Source of the DNA: Acestrorhynchus altus
Taxonomy: Eukaryota; Chordata; Actinopteri; Characiformes; Acestrorhynchidae
NCBI GenBank assembly: GCA_034509495.1
Contig: CM067514.1
Location: 8,245,566-8,309,565, forward strand
Direction of reading: 5' to 3'
Length of the DNA: 64,000 nucleotides
Of this stretch, positions 25,857 to 39,350 are shown piece after piece; position 1 is the stretch's first letter, and each line of letters begins with the position of its first letter. The position numbers and the translations under genes were made by a program. The notes under the pieces were generated by a model. It searched no databases, was not told the origin of the DNA, and saw only the letters and a list, made by a program, of their open reading frames with translations.

Positions 25857-26249
25857 GCCGTAACTGTATGCACTGTAGCAAAGCCTTCACAGGCTCTGGT
25901 CAGTAGACGTATAGGTAAACAGCTCGCTGTGATAAAAGGGCCTCATGTAGTTCAACCCGTGCATTTGTAATAACACATCTGGGCTTAGTTTTAGTCTAAG
26001 CTACACAGTGATTTTGTAGACTTTATATTTGTGACTTGAAGATATCTCCAGGGAGTGTGTGTGTGTATATATGTGCCTGTGTGTGTAAATGTGTGCCAGG
26101 TAGGTCCAGGTAGTTTGAAGCGTCCGGTGGCGAGTCCAGGCCTGGGCTTTGTGTGCCATTTTCTGCTGTAAAGCCCCGCTTCCTCTCTGGAATCTCTGTG
26201 TTGACAGAGAGCATCTGGCCTTTGGGAGGACTTCCAACGTGTTGCTCTT

Positions 26250-26250
<1 letters not shown>

Positions 26251-26317
<67 letters not shown>
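26251..26317. repeat. (CA)n microsatellite
   Basis: About 33 uninterrupted CA units. Cys/Val and His/Thr open frames here are repeat artefacts. Confidence 0.95.
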
Positions 26318-26319
<2 letters not shown>

Positions 26320-26720
26320 CATACACACTCACTGGTAGGGATCTCCTGCTCTGATCCGAAAGATTGCTAACAAAGCTGGTCAAAGGGATATTTTAATAGA
26401 TTGGTGTCTGATATATCACGACAGATTCTCTCGTGAAGGAAAAATCCACTGAATTTAATTCTAAATTAATTTTAAAGTCATTCATAGTTTGGTGCAAAAT
26501 GAAATTAGCCAGAGTTATGCTTTATAAAAGCTGTTCATATAAGAAAGTAGTACCAAAACTACAAACTCTAGTTTCTATTAACATGACCGTACCCTTCTCT
26601 ACCATGAAATAAATAGACACTGAAATGAAAGATTGATGTTTTTGGCCATTACCAGTGGAGATTATCCACAGTTTATCCACAGCCTTTTCGGAAATTAACA
26701 GGAAGTCCGAAATGGCTAAC

Positions 26721-27118
26721 ATGACATGGACAAAAGTAATAGGACACCTACTTGTTCATTATTTCTTCTGAAATCAAAGGCATTGAAGAGTTGATCCTGC
26801 TTTTGTTATCTCTACTGTCTACTTTCTACTAGGTTTTGGAGCATTGCTGTGAAGATCTGATTGCATTCCGTGATAAGCACTACTGAGGCCATCCCAAAAG
26901 TATTGGAGGAAGCACCACCATACGCAGTTTAACTGCTGCACAGCTCAATACTGTGGGGCTTTGTACCCCACGCCTGTTATTAAGCATGATGCCAATAAGT
27001 TCATATTTGTTCATTTGCTCAAGAGAGTCTTGTTCTGCAAGCTGTGTCAGCAATGGGTGCAACTTAAAGTGGTTGGATGAATTTGATAGAAGGGGTGTGC
27101 ACAAACATTTGGACATAA
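26721..27118 (+). mobile_element. MITE family M, copy 9
   Basis: It begins acatggacaaaagtaatagg and ends gtgcacaaacatttggacat, with shared blocks ttttggagcattgctgtgaa, ccaaaagtattggaggaagc and caatgggtgcaacttaaagt. It has internal losses, about 398 bases, and no ORF. Confidence 0.8.
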
Positions 27119-27584
27119 ATCAACAGTTCACTTGGTTGGACTAAAATAGAAAACGCTGCTACCCAGATTAAACTGCGCTGAAAGGTTCACGTTTAGACCT
27201 GGTATTGGAAAATGATTTTATTACAGTAGTGCAGGACTCGGGACATCCTTACTCACTGGGTCCCAGTGTGGCAGTGACATCCTCTCACAGTCAACCCAAC
27301 CCATGTTGCTTCCCATCCGCCAGTCACTCCCTGAAAAAAAACGGTAAAAAATTGCTGAACCCCCACCCATTTACCCCCCCCCCCCCCAACTTCCCCCAAG
27401 CTCCTCACACCTCTCCTCCACTGGCCCAGCACCCGCACCCCTCTGTGAATGCCTGTTTTGATGGGTATTTCATTTAAGCTGATCTGCTTTGATTCAACAA
27501 ACAAAAGGGGCTTTCTCTGTGATGTGTGCTTTTTTTTCCTCCCTCGCCTTTCCGTCCGCTTTTGTTTTCTTTAAACTCTCTCAA

Positions 27585-27587
<3 letters not shown>

Positions 27588-27636
<49 letters not shown>
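27588..27636. repeat. (CT)n microsatellite
   Basis: About 24 CT units. A 14-base C run lies nearby at 27374-27387, and CA arrays follow at about 27775-27803. Confidence 0.9.
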
Positions 27637-27641
<5 letters not shown>

Positions 27642-28518
27642 TCTCTCTTTTTCTGTGTGTTGAGTGTACTTTGGGCCAGTTGGGACACGTCTGCTGCTCC
27701 TGAATCACAGAGAGAGATTAACCCGCGCTGGCCTGTATCGTAGACATGCATGTGCACGCACGCACACATAAACACACACACACACATTCACACACACACA
27801 CACATGCAAACTTCCAAGCCAATCAGAGGGCATCCTACTGCCCCTATCAGCTTGCAGCATCGAGATTTGACAAAGGACATTCTACACATTAAAGAGATAT
27901 GAATGAGCGCTGGCACATCTCCTGACAGAACTTACCACACACACACACACACACAAAACAACCCCCCCCCACCCCACCCTCACCCTGACACCCCCAGCAT
28001 AGTGGCTGGGGTTCTGGTGGGGGGTCACCAAAGTGGAAATGTATTTCATGTTTATTAAGTTGAAATGAGACGTTAATTCTGTGTTTTGAAAAAAAAGAAG
28101 GTGGGGGGAAATGGCACAAAGTCATGCTAGAGCAGCATCTTTAAGACGTCCTGCCGCTAAAGGACAGCTGTCCAAACAATGGGCCCGAGAAAAAAAGGAC
28201 TAGAAAAACACATTATAGAAACGTTTGACAACAGTTGCTCTGTAATCTGGTATTACTTCCACAAGCGGAGGGGAAGGACCGGGGTTCTGTGCCGGGATGG
28301 TCTGTGGGGAGACACTTGACGATGGGGAGGGGAGGTTTCAGAGCAGATGAGAGAGAATAAGTGTGCTAAGGGCCTGGCTGATATATTAGTCCGACTTGTA
28401 TATATGTCTGTCATACAGCCTCAACAGAAACACACTGATAATGTCTGTTTAAATATTAGATAAGGAAGTCGTTTACAAGGTGATGAGTTAGAGATCAACC
28501 TTTGGCCGAAATCTTTTA

Positions 28519-28883
28519 ATGGGATTGAAAAGTGTTGGGACACCTGCTCACTGTTTCTTCTGAAATCAAGCGTATTAAAATGAGCGTTCATGCTTTTGTT
28601 GTTCAAGGCTTTCTATTAGATTTTGGAGTGTTGCTGTGAGGGTTTCATTGCATTCAATCACGAGAGCAACAGTCAGTGAGCTCGAGATGTTGAATGATCA
28701 CTATCTGACTTGGTATTGGTTTGGATTGAGCACCATCATTCCAGAGAACACAGTTCCACTGCTTCTCAGCTCAATACTAAGGGCTTTACAGGGACTAGAC
28801 AAGCTGTGTGTGCATTTGCACATATGTGCCAGCTGCTTAAAGTATTTGAACGCATTCATTAAGAGGGGTGTCTGCAAATATCA
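28519..28883 (+). mobile_element. MITE family M, copy 10 (eroded ends)
   Basis: It contains aaaagtgttgggacacctgc, ctttctattagattttggag, attccagagaacacagttcc, gggactagacaagctgtgtg and aggggtgtctgcaaatatca. Both extreme ends are diverged and the right third is shortened. Confidence 0.75.
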
Positions 28884-29704
28884 GTTCAGCCTTATTGTAA
28901 AGACCCTCTTCCTTTTGAGCCTGAATTCCTGGGTGAACTCACTGGTCGTAAGGAATGACCTAAACTTGATTCCTCCTTTAGCAGCCTTTCATTTGTCATC
29001 CCTGAAAACTCCCTCCCATGTCTGTGCATTACTGTGGACTCCCTGCGAGTGTGTTAGTGGTTGTTTGTTTTTGTATATTTTCAGGATAGAAAATGTTCTC
29101 AAATGCCAAAGAATTTTGGCCAGCATTTGTTTTGAGACTAACTAGGCAAAAACACATTTTCTGCTCCCTGATATTAAGGTTAGGTTAAGGATAGGCTTAC
29201 AATGGCTTATTATACGTTATATTTATAGTTACGTTGTATGTAATGCATATTGTCACTGTCAGACAAAAACCTTCATTGGGAGTCAGTGTAAAAAGATTGC
29301 ATTTTATTTCAGTCAGTTTTGTGGCATTTTTATTGGTGCATTATTTCACCATGAAATTCTGATTAATATAATTCTGAAAGTGTAAAAAACAGCTAACAGA
29401 TTCACATTGTGTCACAAAAAAACAACAAAAAAAACACTGAAGTGTGAAAGGTGCAAAAAGGGTTTTGCATGGCAGCAACAATATGCAACCTATTTTTTTT
29501 TCCCTTCATAAGTACAGTTTGTAACTCTAGAACTTTTCAGGAGAAGGAATGTTCCTAACTTTAATGCATTGTTACAATAATTATCCCACGCGCCATTGTA
29601 TTGGTCCTTTCATCATTAAATGTTAAGGCACAATATAAAGGCCAGTTGCATTGCAATACAAGGACAATATGTATGACCACACATCCTGACATTGTATAAA
29701 AACA

Positions 29705-29777
<73 letters not shown>

Positions 29778-31235
29778 AGAGAGGAGCAGAGAGTTGTAAG
29801 GGGGTTTCCAGTGTAAGTTAGCTGTGGAACAGAGGGAGGTTTGTGTCCTGGGCTTGCTAGTGGGTTTCATCTCTACATTCCCACATACACTAAAGCTATC
29901 TGTGAGACAGACAGGGCAAGAAATGTGTTTCCTGCTATCGGGTGTCCATGGTGACTTCCCAGGAACTTTTTAGACATCCGTCTCCTTTTGTCTTTACAGG
30001 ATGACAAAATTAACATGTATAGATTTTTTTCAAACAGTTCACTGAAGCGGATCATTTGTTCTGTTTGTTTTTCTTAAACTGTCACTTTCTTTGGAATTCG
30101 TTTCCTTTTGGCATGATCAGTACAGCCTAAATATCATGTTTTAGAGCATATGTTTGAGGATGTTATTTTTTGTACTACTGAATCGAGCAGCCAAATATTA
30201 TCTCTGGAACTTCATGGACTTCATATCAGCACAGACATTCACAATGGTTACTGGGAATTGTTCACAGTGGTGGTGATGGGAACCGAATTTTTTTTTTTTT
30301 TTACACACAGAAAGTTGTGAATATGTTGCCTTGAGCCGTTTTTTAATGATAGCCTTGAGATTTAGTTTTTGCACTCTGAAGCATACAATGCATACACATC
30401 TACTAGAGATCCACATGCTTTACTGTACTTAGTACCTAATGTGTAGATTTGAGTGGCATCACGATTTGCAGAATAAGCCCATAAGCCTGATCTGAGATGA
30501 TAAGAGTATGGAGGGCATTGTGGTGTAAAGTCATGTATGTTTGATTTCTACTGGTAGGTTTAATAATACATTAAGCACATAGTATCAGAGTCATTTAGGG
30601 TGACCATATGTCCTGTTTTCTTCCCCCTCTAGATATGTCCATCCTATTTCCCATGTGATAAAAAAAGTGTCCAGTCAGGATTTTTAAATCGTGTCAAATG
30701 TCCAAGACTTCATTTCCATTCCACACATTCTGTGTGCAGCTTTAAAGATGTCTACTGAAGCCCTGCCTTATCACCACCACTGTTGGTATACATGCATCTG
30801 CATCTACATCAATTATTAGTCAAACTGCTTCGCACCACAGCCGACTGACCACAGCATAGAAATGCCTAAATGCAAATAAACACAAATCAGACTTTTTATT
30901 AGATTCCAATATGTATTAATGTTTTCAGTGAATTAGCAATTCATATTTATATTAGCAATTCATTTTTATTTGACATACATAGCCCATCGGTCTCCAGTGT
31001 TCTCTTTTTCTCAATCAAAATATGATCACCCTAGATTTAGCAAGTCTAGCATGTCAGTAAAGATGAGAACTGTGTGGTTGGAAAGTGTTTTAGTGTAGAG
31101 AAAGTGTGCAAATCAAGGCAGCCTTAGTGAAGCTTGCTGCTTAATGGAGTGCGTATTTATGTGTGTATGGGATTAACAAGTGAGTCAGCTGGAGTTGATG
31201 AGTGCAGTACACAAACTACAGGCCTGTACAAATGA

Positions 31236-31267
<32 letters not shown>

Positions 31268-31494
31268 TCTGCATCCGTGCCCTGACTGTTGTCTTATTGG
31301 GAGTTCAGGTGTGGTTAGCATTGGCAGCAAAACTCGGGGCCTGGGGCAATAAACAGGGGAGTGTAGGCTTAATGCCAGATACAACTGCACAAACTTTTAA
31401 CCTCTCCTTCAGCAAATCCTGCTTACTCCCTCCCTCTCTCTCTCCCCCCCCCCCCCCCTCTATCTCTCTATCTCTCTCCCTTTTAAGTTAGCTT
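28884..31494. other. Non-coding stretch
   Basis: Mostly AT-rich unique sequence, the GT array at 29708, a T run near 30287-30302, a CA array near 31236-31261 and a C run near 31444-31458. A block gttcacagtggtggtgatgg (30260 on) nearly repeats one at 19354. No exon recognised. Confidence 0.45.
29708..29773. repeat. (GT)n microsatellite with one GC step
   Basis: About 33 GT units with a single GTGCGT interruption. Confidence 0.95.
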
Positions 31495-32330
31495 GACCTT
31501 TTAAACAAGGCCTGGAACACTACAGCTGTTACCGACTTCAAACAGAACATAACCCAGAGCCGAGAGAGGGGGGAAAAATAATGTGTCTATTAAAACATAC
31601 TTAAAGCCCCTCTTTGCTCCCGTGACTGTGCTGCATTTATCGGCTCGAGGCCCAATAAGCGAGACACAAAAAGACATTCTTCACTCATTGGTCAGCTTCA
31701 ACCCTTTAGAAACTGTAGTTCTAACCGAGAGAGTTCAAGTCTTACACCTCTGACACCCCTGACACTGTCTCCCAGAAGCGATTGTGCCGCTCGTAATGGA
31801 GGCCTAGCTCAGTTGTGAAGTTGGAGAGATGGAGTTGAAGTGCTTTCAGGCTAGTGGACAGTCCTGGCCCTTTAAAGCACGCTTTGTCACAGGATGCCAT
31901 GGTTGGAAAAAGTTAACATGATCCCAGAAGTACATAGCAATCTGGACACTCAGGTTTGATTCATTAGTGAGTCATCCCACCGTCCCATCGCTGATGTTCC
32001 GGATTGCTTTTAAAATTAAGCCCCTCATTTCTCAACTGCAGCTTTTGGAGCATGGAGTAGGGGATGTGTTTCTCGTGTAACTTATTTTAGGTGTCGCTGG
32101 CCTTACACAATCTAGAACACAGGAGCCCCAGCAGATTAGGGCAGTGCTCCTCAGTTAATACCCCTTCAGTAGATGCCAGGAAAAATCCCAGCCTCTTGTT
32201 GTTACATTTGCTATGCAGCATCGCTGAGACTGAAAGGCAGTAAAGTCAGGCCTGGGAGAGGGGCCTATAACTCAGCACATGTCAAGTTTTACAGGGGCGA
32301 AAGCTCGGAGGAGGCCTGCTCGGACTGAGG
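31495..32330. promoter_or_regulatory. Candidate conserved non-coding segment
   Basis: About 830 bases without repeats after the C/CT run, with balanced composition, for example GCATTTATCGGCTCGAGG and CCCAATAAGCGAGAC near 31632-31664. No splice-bounded ORF. Assignment is inference. Confidence 0.25.
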
Positions 32331-33222
32331 GGCTTTTAACACCCACGGCTTTACTGAGGTCAGTTTTATGGACAGCCCAAACATAATCCATTTTTAAAAG
32401 GACGCATTGCCTAAGCTTGTCTGTGTGTCTTTGGTGTCTGGTATGTAAGCATTGTACAAATACAGCCTGTTTAAAACATACACACACACACACACACACA
32501 CACAGAGACATGTAGCTGGACTAAGAAGAAACCTAAACGAGAGATTACAAGAGGCCAGTACAGGAAGGGTCATGAGACAACAGGGATATTGAACAACTTA
32601 ATAAATTAATTTTGGGATGGAATAAGAATTGAAATTGATATGTATGCCACTGTGGAAGTGTAAAACTTATACATTGAAGTAGGTCTCGTTTGGGAGTTAG
32701 GCCAAGATAATTCTGGAGCTTTGAGGAACATTACTGGTCTTGTTGTGACCTGTGGGGGCAATTATTCCTGACCATTAGCATACCAAGAAAATGCTGGAAC
32801 ATAGTTATTTTCTTCATTTCGACCCTGGGAAAGTGTGAGTTGGCTGGAAGGGGTCATGGAGACCACTCCATTACTTGTGGAACATGGCCTGTTTATTCCC
32901 TGAAGTTGATGTGCTTCCGCACAGCTTGCACTCGTGTGTTTAAGTGCTTTAACATATGTGTATATGATTATTAGTGTGGTTGCCAGCACGTGTGTATTTT
33001 TTTGTTTGTCTCTGGCTACAGCAATAATTAGGAGCCATAGGGGCTGCTTGCTAGTCTTTTCTCCGGCTGCCGAGGCTAAGCTGTCATTATGGAAATGGCA
33101 GTCCACTCCTCCTCCCTTCCATACCTTGCTGCTTTGTGTGGAGAGCTGTGCTTTAATTACAGGTCTGAGAGTGATGTCAGCGCTGTGGCGTCTGCTGCCA
33201 TTCACCCTGCCCCTCCCCTGTT

Positions 33223-33226
<4 letters not shown>

Positions 33227-33267
<41 letters not shown>
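33227..33267. repeat. (CA)n microsatellite followed by A-rich tract
   Basis: About 20 CA units. An A-rich run (about 33347-33385) follows 80 bases later. Confidence 0.9.
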
Positions 33268-33268
<1 letters not shown>

Positions 33269-35438
33269 CACACACAAGATCTACCTCAAACTCACTCCCC
33301 TGACCCCTCCTTCCTCTCCCTGGCCAACCACCCCCATTTGCCCAAAACAAAAAAAAAAAAAAAAGGAAAAAAAAGAAAGAAAATAGGATTCAGTAAGGGG
33401 CCTGACATCACGTTTGATTGTTTGCTTGGAGAAACAAAGCTATTTCGCTTTCCTCTCTATGCAGCAGATAAGACAGCCCAACAAGAATGAACTTGTGCCA
33501 AAAAGAATTGTAGGTGAAGGTGGGAGGGAGGGCAAAAAATACACACATAATGCATGCATACATGTGCTCGTGTCCTTCTCATCGCTTGGATTCTCAGTTT
33601 GCATATCCCAGGCTAGCTGAGGAATACAAGGATGGTCCAGGCCTCCGGGGCAGAACGGGCGAAGAAGAGCCGAGAGCCCACATTCCGCAGGGAAGGACGC
33701 AAATGAGGGAGTGAATTCCACATCAAGTAACACCTGAGAGGTGGGACCGGGGCGGCCACCAGGAGGATCTTCAGAGATGTACTTGATGCCCTTCCTCTAC
33801 AATCTTACAGTCTGACCCAGGGAACATGTTACCTAACACGCCCCAGAAATGCCTGGAGACTGCAGAGCACTCATCCTAGCAATTAGATGACCCTGCCTGA
33901 GAAAGAAAAGGCCAACAAGTAAACAAAAAAACGAAGAAGACGAAGAAAAAGAAGAAGAAGCCATCATGAGGAAAGAGAGCCTTGTAGGAAAACAGCATTG
34001 AAGGCTCTGTGGGTGTGTGTCTGTGTGTGGAAAGCGAGGGGGGAAAAGAATGGTAGGTAATGTTATCTTGTTCACAGTTACAAGAATCCAGCTCGGAGAG
34101 GTCTATGGGTTTCACATTTCTAATATGTATATAAAGTTTCATTGGCACAAAGGAGCTTTTGTTGTAGTGCAAAATGAATGCCCCCCTCCCCGCCTCCCTC
34201 TGCGTCTCCCGCCCCTTGCTGAAAAAAAAAGCATTCATGTGTGAGTGGTGCTGGTGCACGGCGACTCAGGTTTCTGCTATCTTTGTGTGTCGTGTCGTCA
34301 CTGAGCCCCTGCCAGCTAAAATGCCTCTCTCTTTTGCCAGTGTTATGTTAGTAGCCCACTAGTTTTGCTTTAGCCATGGATTAGTTGGTGAATCCTGGAA
34401 ACAATGGGTTCCTGACATGCACACACACACACACACACACATACACACTCTCCAAAAAAAATTGCCGGCATGACAGGTAACCCAACTCGCAACTGAGTGA
34501 GAGGGAAAGAGAGCGAGAGAACGAGGCAGGCGATAATTACAGAGCTTTTTGCTTTCAGGGACACTTTTAGCTAGCTACTTAAGTGCCTGATCCCAAATCT
34601 CTGCCTTGTAATTACAGTAGTGGGCCCCATTAGGTCAGAGGTCTTTGGGGGGATTATGCTCCCTCTGTGTGCGTGCGTACAATGACGATGGCACTGGCCT
34701 GTCAGTGTTTGTGATTGGCTGTACTTGCTGGTCCACGAATGATTGGCTGCTGTTGAGGCTGCTGTTTGTTATCATGAGGGCAGTGTGTCACACACTTCCT
34801 GCTTTTAGCTCAGGCTGGTGCGAGTGTGTGAGTGTGTCACTGTGTGAGCTGTCTGCTCTCTCAGTGCACTCAACCCAGCCATGCAACGCTCACACAGCAG
34901 GCACACGTGGACCAAACCCTGCCTTTTTCTCATATGTGACACACATGGATGTGTGGCAGAGTGGATGGCAAACAACACACTGATTTCAGTCTCAGCAGCC
35001 AGACTGGAATCCATGCGACTTTTTCTGCAGTCCAACTCGACATTCCTCGTAAATGCACACTGATGAAAGGGGGGAAATGGACGGCAGTGATGGAGGTTTT
35101 AAGTGGTGGGATAGTGAGGTAACCTACCTCATTTATGTTAGAGGTAATGTCTCTGTTCAAACCAAATTAGAAGATGCATATAGCATCTGCTCTGTCCAGA
35201 AAATTGGCCTAGGGTTCTTAAAGTTATAGAAACCAAGAACGCAAAGGAAAGGAGGTGATGTGGTTAAATAATGTGCCTTGCGTGCTTGGTGATAGGCCCC
35301 GCTGTCAGCCACTGGAACACTTCATAGGTCCTGCAACGTTGTTGAAGATGACATCAAAACCATTGGAAGTAGAACTTCTGGGTTCGTTATGGAGTGAACT
35401 GCTCAGATCAATGTCAGATATATCTAATATTAAAAATC

Positions 35439-35474
<36 letters not shown>

Positions 35475-35558
35475 GTCTGTCCATCCGTCTCTGTCTGTCT
35501 GTCTCCTGCTTTCCATTTCTCCCCTTCACTATCTTGAGCACATTGCAAGGCTCTCTCC

Positions 35559-35597
<39 letters not shown>

Positions 35598-36009
35598 GAT
35601 GCTGGAAGATTTATGATGATTATGACTGGGCTGTCTTGGTGATGAGTGGCTAGCATGGTGTGTGTCGTGTTGAGTTGACAGGGGCTGTTTTGGCACCCTT
35701 GCAGCCCCACCAGAGGCACCACCAGATCCTGAGTGCCACCAGACTGATGGAGCCCTGCCAAGCTCTGATTACCTAGGGATTTCCAGCCTGCAGTGCATGC
35801 CCTGAGCCCTGTCGCTGTCTTAACCATGTTAGATTAGCTTGCTGACAAACAAAAGCTCTAAAGTGGGGTTGCAACGATTAGTCAACAAAGTTGATTAGTC
35901 GTTCGACAATGTGAATTGCGCAGGAAAGATTATGTGTCAAAGACAAATGTTCTTTTCAATAATCTTGTGATACACATGAGCTGTGTCCGAAACTGTGCCA
36001 ACAGCTATT

Positions 36010-36190
36010 CAGTGTTCTCAAACCCAGTCCTGGTGCCCCCTGCCCTGCATATTTAATGCATTACCTGCTCCAAACACACCCATTTCATCTAGACCACTCC
36101 TTAATGAGCACTTTGAGAGTGCAGAGAGTGTAATGTACAGGAGAACACCAGGATTAGCAGCCATTTTTGCAACACGGATGGACCTTATTT
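36010..36190 (+). repeat. Dispersed fish repeat, fragment
   Basis: The stretch with gtcctggtgccccctgccct and cattacctgctccaaacaca resembles a common fish interspersed repeat as I remember it. A related block in another arrangement may lie near 36430-36500 (gaggttcttaatgagctgat). The upstream sequence with gattagt/agttgattagtcg (35877-35902) is also transposon-end-like. Family not assigned. Confidence 0.35.
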
Positions 36191-37842
36191 CAATCAAACA
36201 GGACGAGGCTCTGAGATATATGAATGGAGAGATATAATCTTAAAGTTATCAAAACTTTTCAGCGTGTTCAGGGTACTGCACATCGGGGGGCTGTCTTTAC
36301 TAGCACCACAACATCATCAGCCCACCTCCGTTGACAATTGCTAGTTGATGTTTTGTTGAGTTTCTTGACTTTATCTGTAAACAGACGCCATGTTACTTTA
36401 CAAGAATTCTTATTCGTAATGAATGTATTCTCAGCTCTAATACACCTACTTCAAAGCAGCTAGAGGTTCTTAATGAGCTGATTAGTTGAATTAAGGATTC
36501 CAGGAGTGTTCTGTTTGGGAACCTTTGTGGATATATATGACTTTTTAAAATTGCACCACAAAAGAAATAAGCTGAGAAGCAGTTGCCTGTTACGAAGGTG
36601 GAGCTCTGAATAGCAATAATTGTTCCTGAAAGTCCGAGCTCTGTTTGAGTGGTTTGTTGGCACAAACCGAAAGACCTGTGAGACCTTAAACTAAGGGTGG
36701 GTGGGTGAACTAAGACTCCGAATGCATCTTCTCTGAAGAGAGTAAGAAAAGGAAGGGGGCGGATGGAGCTACTCTAGGTTTTGCCTTGAGCCAGAGTTTT
36801 GTGTGTGTGTGTGTGCGTGTATTTGTGTGTAGGATACATCACAAGGCCAACCTGAGAGCAAGAGAGAGCGATCTGCCCCTTTAAGCTGTTAGCTTTCCTA
36901 ATAGATTCTTAAGCACTGGCTTTAGTGCATGTTAAACCAGGATTACCCAATCAATTATGGCCAGTACAAACAGGGATTACTTAAAACACTACATTTTTCT
37001 TGTGGCCAGGCTAAAAGCAGGGCAAATGAAGGGAGTGGCACGGCCAGTGATGAGCAGAGTGTCTGACCCTGGGTCACAGTGACCCCAGGCACAAGGGACA
37101 CACAGTGCAGGGTGCCATCGCTGTGTCATGGGCCTGGTTGAGATAAAACGGACAGTGGTCAGGGTCTGACTCTTCACAGAAAGCCTTGTGCATATCTGAA
37201 AACGTGATCGCTTGGCGCGATGATGTTTTTGTTCTAGTCGCTGCCTCATATTCCCTGCAGGTGGCCATATTTGCACAGGTTGGATCCTTTATTGGAATGA
37301 GCACGAACAAAAATACACTTTAGTGGTAAATTGTGTTGTGATAGTATTATTAAATTTGGTGTGGGTAAACGTAGAAGGGAGCATTTTACAGGTGGCCTGC
37401 ATGAGGCGTCATGTGAGCGCTTGACACTTTGAGGGAAAGGAGTGATGGCAGCTGGAAACAGCTGGGAGCTGCCCGTCCCTCCTTATATGTGTGTTTAGAG
37501 ATGGCTCCGTTTTTGACCTTCCCGGAACCTGATCTGAAGAGTGTGCATGTGTGTGTATGTGTGCTGATCCACCCCCACCTCTGAAAATATACAAAGCCGG
37601 CGTAACACTGTGTCTGTTTACTTTTTTAATCTCAATTAGCAGCCAGAGCCCTGCCACACAATGTGGAGCAAGCATGAACACATACTTGCCAAACCGGCTC
37701 AGTGTCTGTGTATGTGTGTGTGTGTTTAATTGAACTCACCTCTCAGTGAACCATCACATACTCAGTACATGTTGTAAGCACATGATCGTTGGAACTTGTC
37801 TTTTTCTCTCTTTCCCCTCTTTTGCCCTCCTCCCTCGCCTGC

Positions 37843-37845
<3 letters not shown>

Positions 37846-37887
<42 letters not shown>
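37846..37887. repeat. (CT)n microsatellite
   Basis: About 20 CT units. A similar C-run plus CT array lies at about 38290-38328. Confidence 0.9.
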
Positions 37888-37893
<6 letters not shown>

Positions 37894-38292
37894 ACTAATA
37901 GATCTGTGGCAGCCCTAGCTGTCATGGCAGTGTGTGAGCCTCCTTCATGTGGTATTTGACTCAAGCCTGCAATGGAAGATTCCTCCCTTTGAGCTGATGT
38001 GTAGGGCCTTTCAAAAAGAACCCGTGTGTCATCTTAACCTAGAGAGCAGGGTCAGCCCCTGTTGAAAAGAGTGCTCTGCTTCAGGCCGAGACGAGAGAGA
38101 GAACCTCTCTGGATGTCTCTCAGAAAACCTCTCACCCCTCACATTCCTGCATCCCTCTCCACTCCTCGCCACTCTCACTCTCTCTCTCTGTTTCTCTTCT
38201 ACTTTCTGTCTTTTTTCTGATGAGTGACTTGTAACTACGGCCATCTCTGTTCTTTGATGTGCTCCTCTCTACCTGTCTTCTTCTCCTCCTCC

Positions 38293-38328
<36 letters not shown>

Positions 38329-38599
38329 CGACTAGTCTAGTAGGAAATAAGAGTGGCCTAATCAGGCCTAATAAGAATGTGTTATTGATGGTGGGGCTGG
38401 TGAGAGGCCCTGAGCTCTGTGCAGACACAAAGAGGCAGCAGACAGGCCTGGTGTTCTGTTACCCTGTCTGGCCTGAGAACTGCGCTCAGTCCTGGCACTG
38501 AGCACTCTCACTGTCTGCCTCATATCCTAATGACCACCGCAGCTAATCCCATCAGCAGTGTAGCGATGTGCTCTTCCTATGTGTTCACTAAGCAGGTAG

Positions 38600-39350
38600 T
38601 GTTTTAAAGGTAGCGCGCATCCTCGTGGGTTCGCTTCGGCGATGCCTTATCATCTCCTCTTTTTACTATACCCTCATTACGTTAAAGATTAATGTAGCCG
38701 TGTGGAACGTTGCTTGTCAGATCTGTGAATTTTCCACTCTGTGAATATGTAAATGATGTCTTTTTTCCACTTCCATGTTGTCAAGCCTTATAACTTCGAA
38801 AACTTTAAAGCATGAGCCTGAAAAAGAAAAGCAAGGGAAAAAAATGTGACTCTGTCCCTGTTTTTTGAAATGAACCCTACTTAATTAAGAAGCAATGAGA
38901 AGTCCACAGATAGCATTCCGTAATTAGCTTAAGCAGAGGCTGCTGTAACCAGATCCACTGCCTTAATGGCAACACAAGGCCCTGTGAAAAGCATCATTGT
39001 TCTCCGGATAATTGTGCATTTAGTTAACGTGGGGCGGAGGGGAAGGCGCTCCTTGTTAGAGGAGCTTGGCTGGGGCTGTCGACAGCTGAAGGCGGAGACG
39101 AGGATGGGTACCAGGGGGACGGGGGCTGCTGTTGGCCCTATGCCCGCTGTGACAAGCCCACTTGTGCCCTCTGCTGAAATCCCTGTGGCATGCAGAGGAA
39201 TTAGCCTTCCCCTGGGCAAGGGGGGCACACATGTTAATTATATACCCCTGAATGTTAATGAATGAAGAGGGATCAATAAAATAAGGCAGATGTATGCAAA
39301 CAGCCTGCTGATTATGCTGCCTAATGACGCCTGCTGAAGTGGGCCATGGC
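38600..39350. promoter_or_regulatory. Candidate conserved non-coding element
   Basis: 750 bases without repeats. Open on both strands (about 38930-39265), with GTTAATTAT at 39233-39241, similar to the AT-rich motif known to be bound by ATBF1/ZFHX3 in liver enhancers, and GATTATGCTGCCTAATGACG near 39310. Coding is unlikely because neither strand shows protein-like composition or splice signals. Confidence 0.33.

Larger units (their letters stand above)
32331..38599. other. Non-coding stretch, microsatellite-rich
   Basis: CA arrays about 32480-32503, 33227-33267 and 34421-34440; CT and GT arrays about 35442-35470 and 35563-35591; fish repeat fragments about 35870-36500; CT arrays about 37846-37887 and 38304-38328. 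No gene recognised on either strand. Confidence 0.5.

Noticed and set aside
28636..29145. 169-codon + strand open frame
   Set aside because: The first half is MITE copy 10, and the family is non-coding in the other copies. The second half is AT-rich unique DNA without support.
38610..38660. Possible tRNA-like T-loop (gggttcgcttc)
   Set aside because: No matching cloverleaf arms or A box were found around it.
38929..39265. Open frames on both strands of the same segment
   Set aside because: Openness on both strands points to few stop triplets rather than coding. Neither translation resembles a known protein. Kept only as a candidate regulatory segment.
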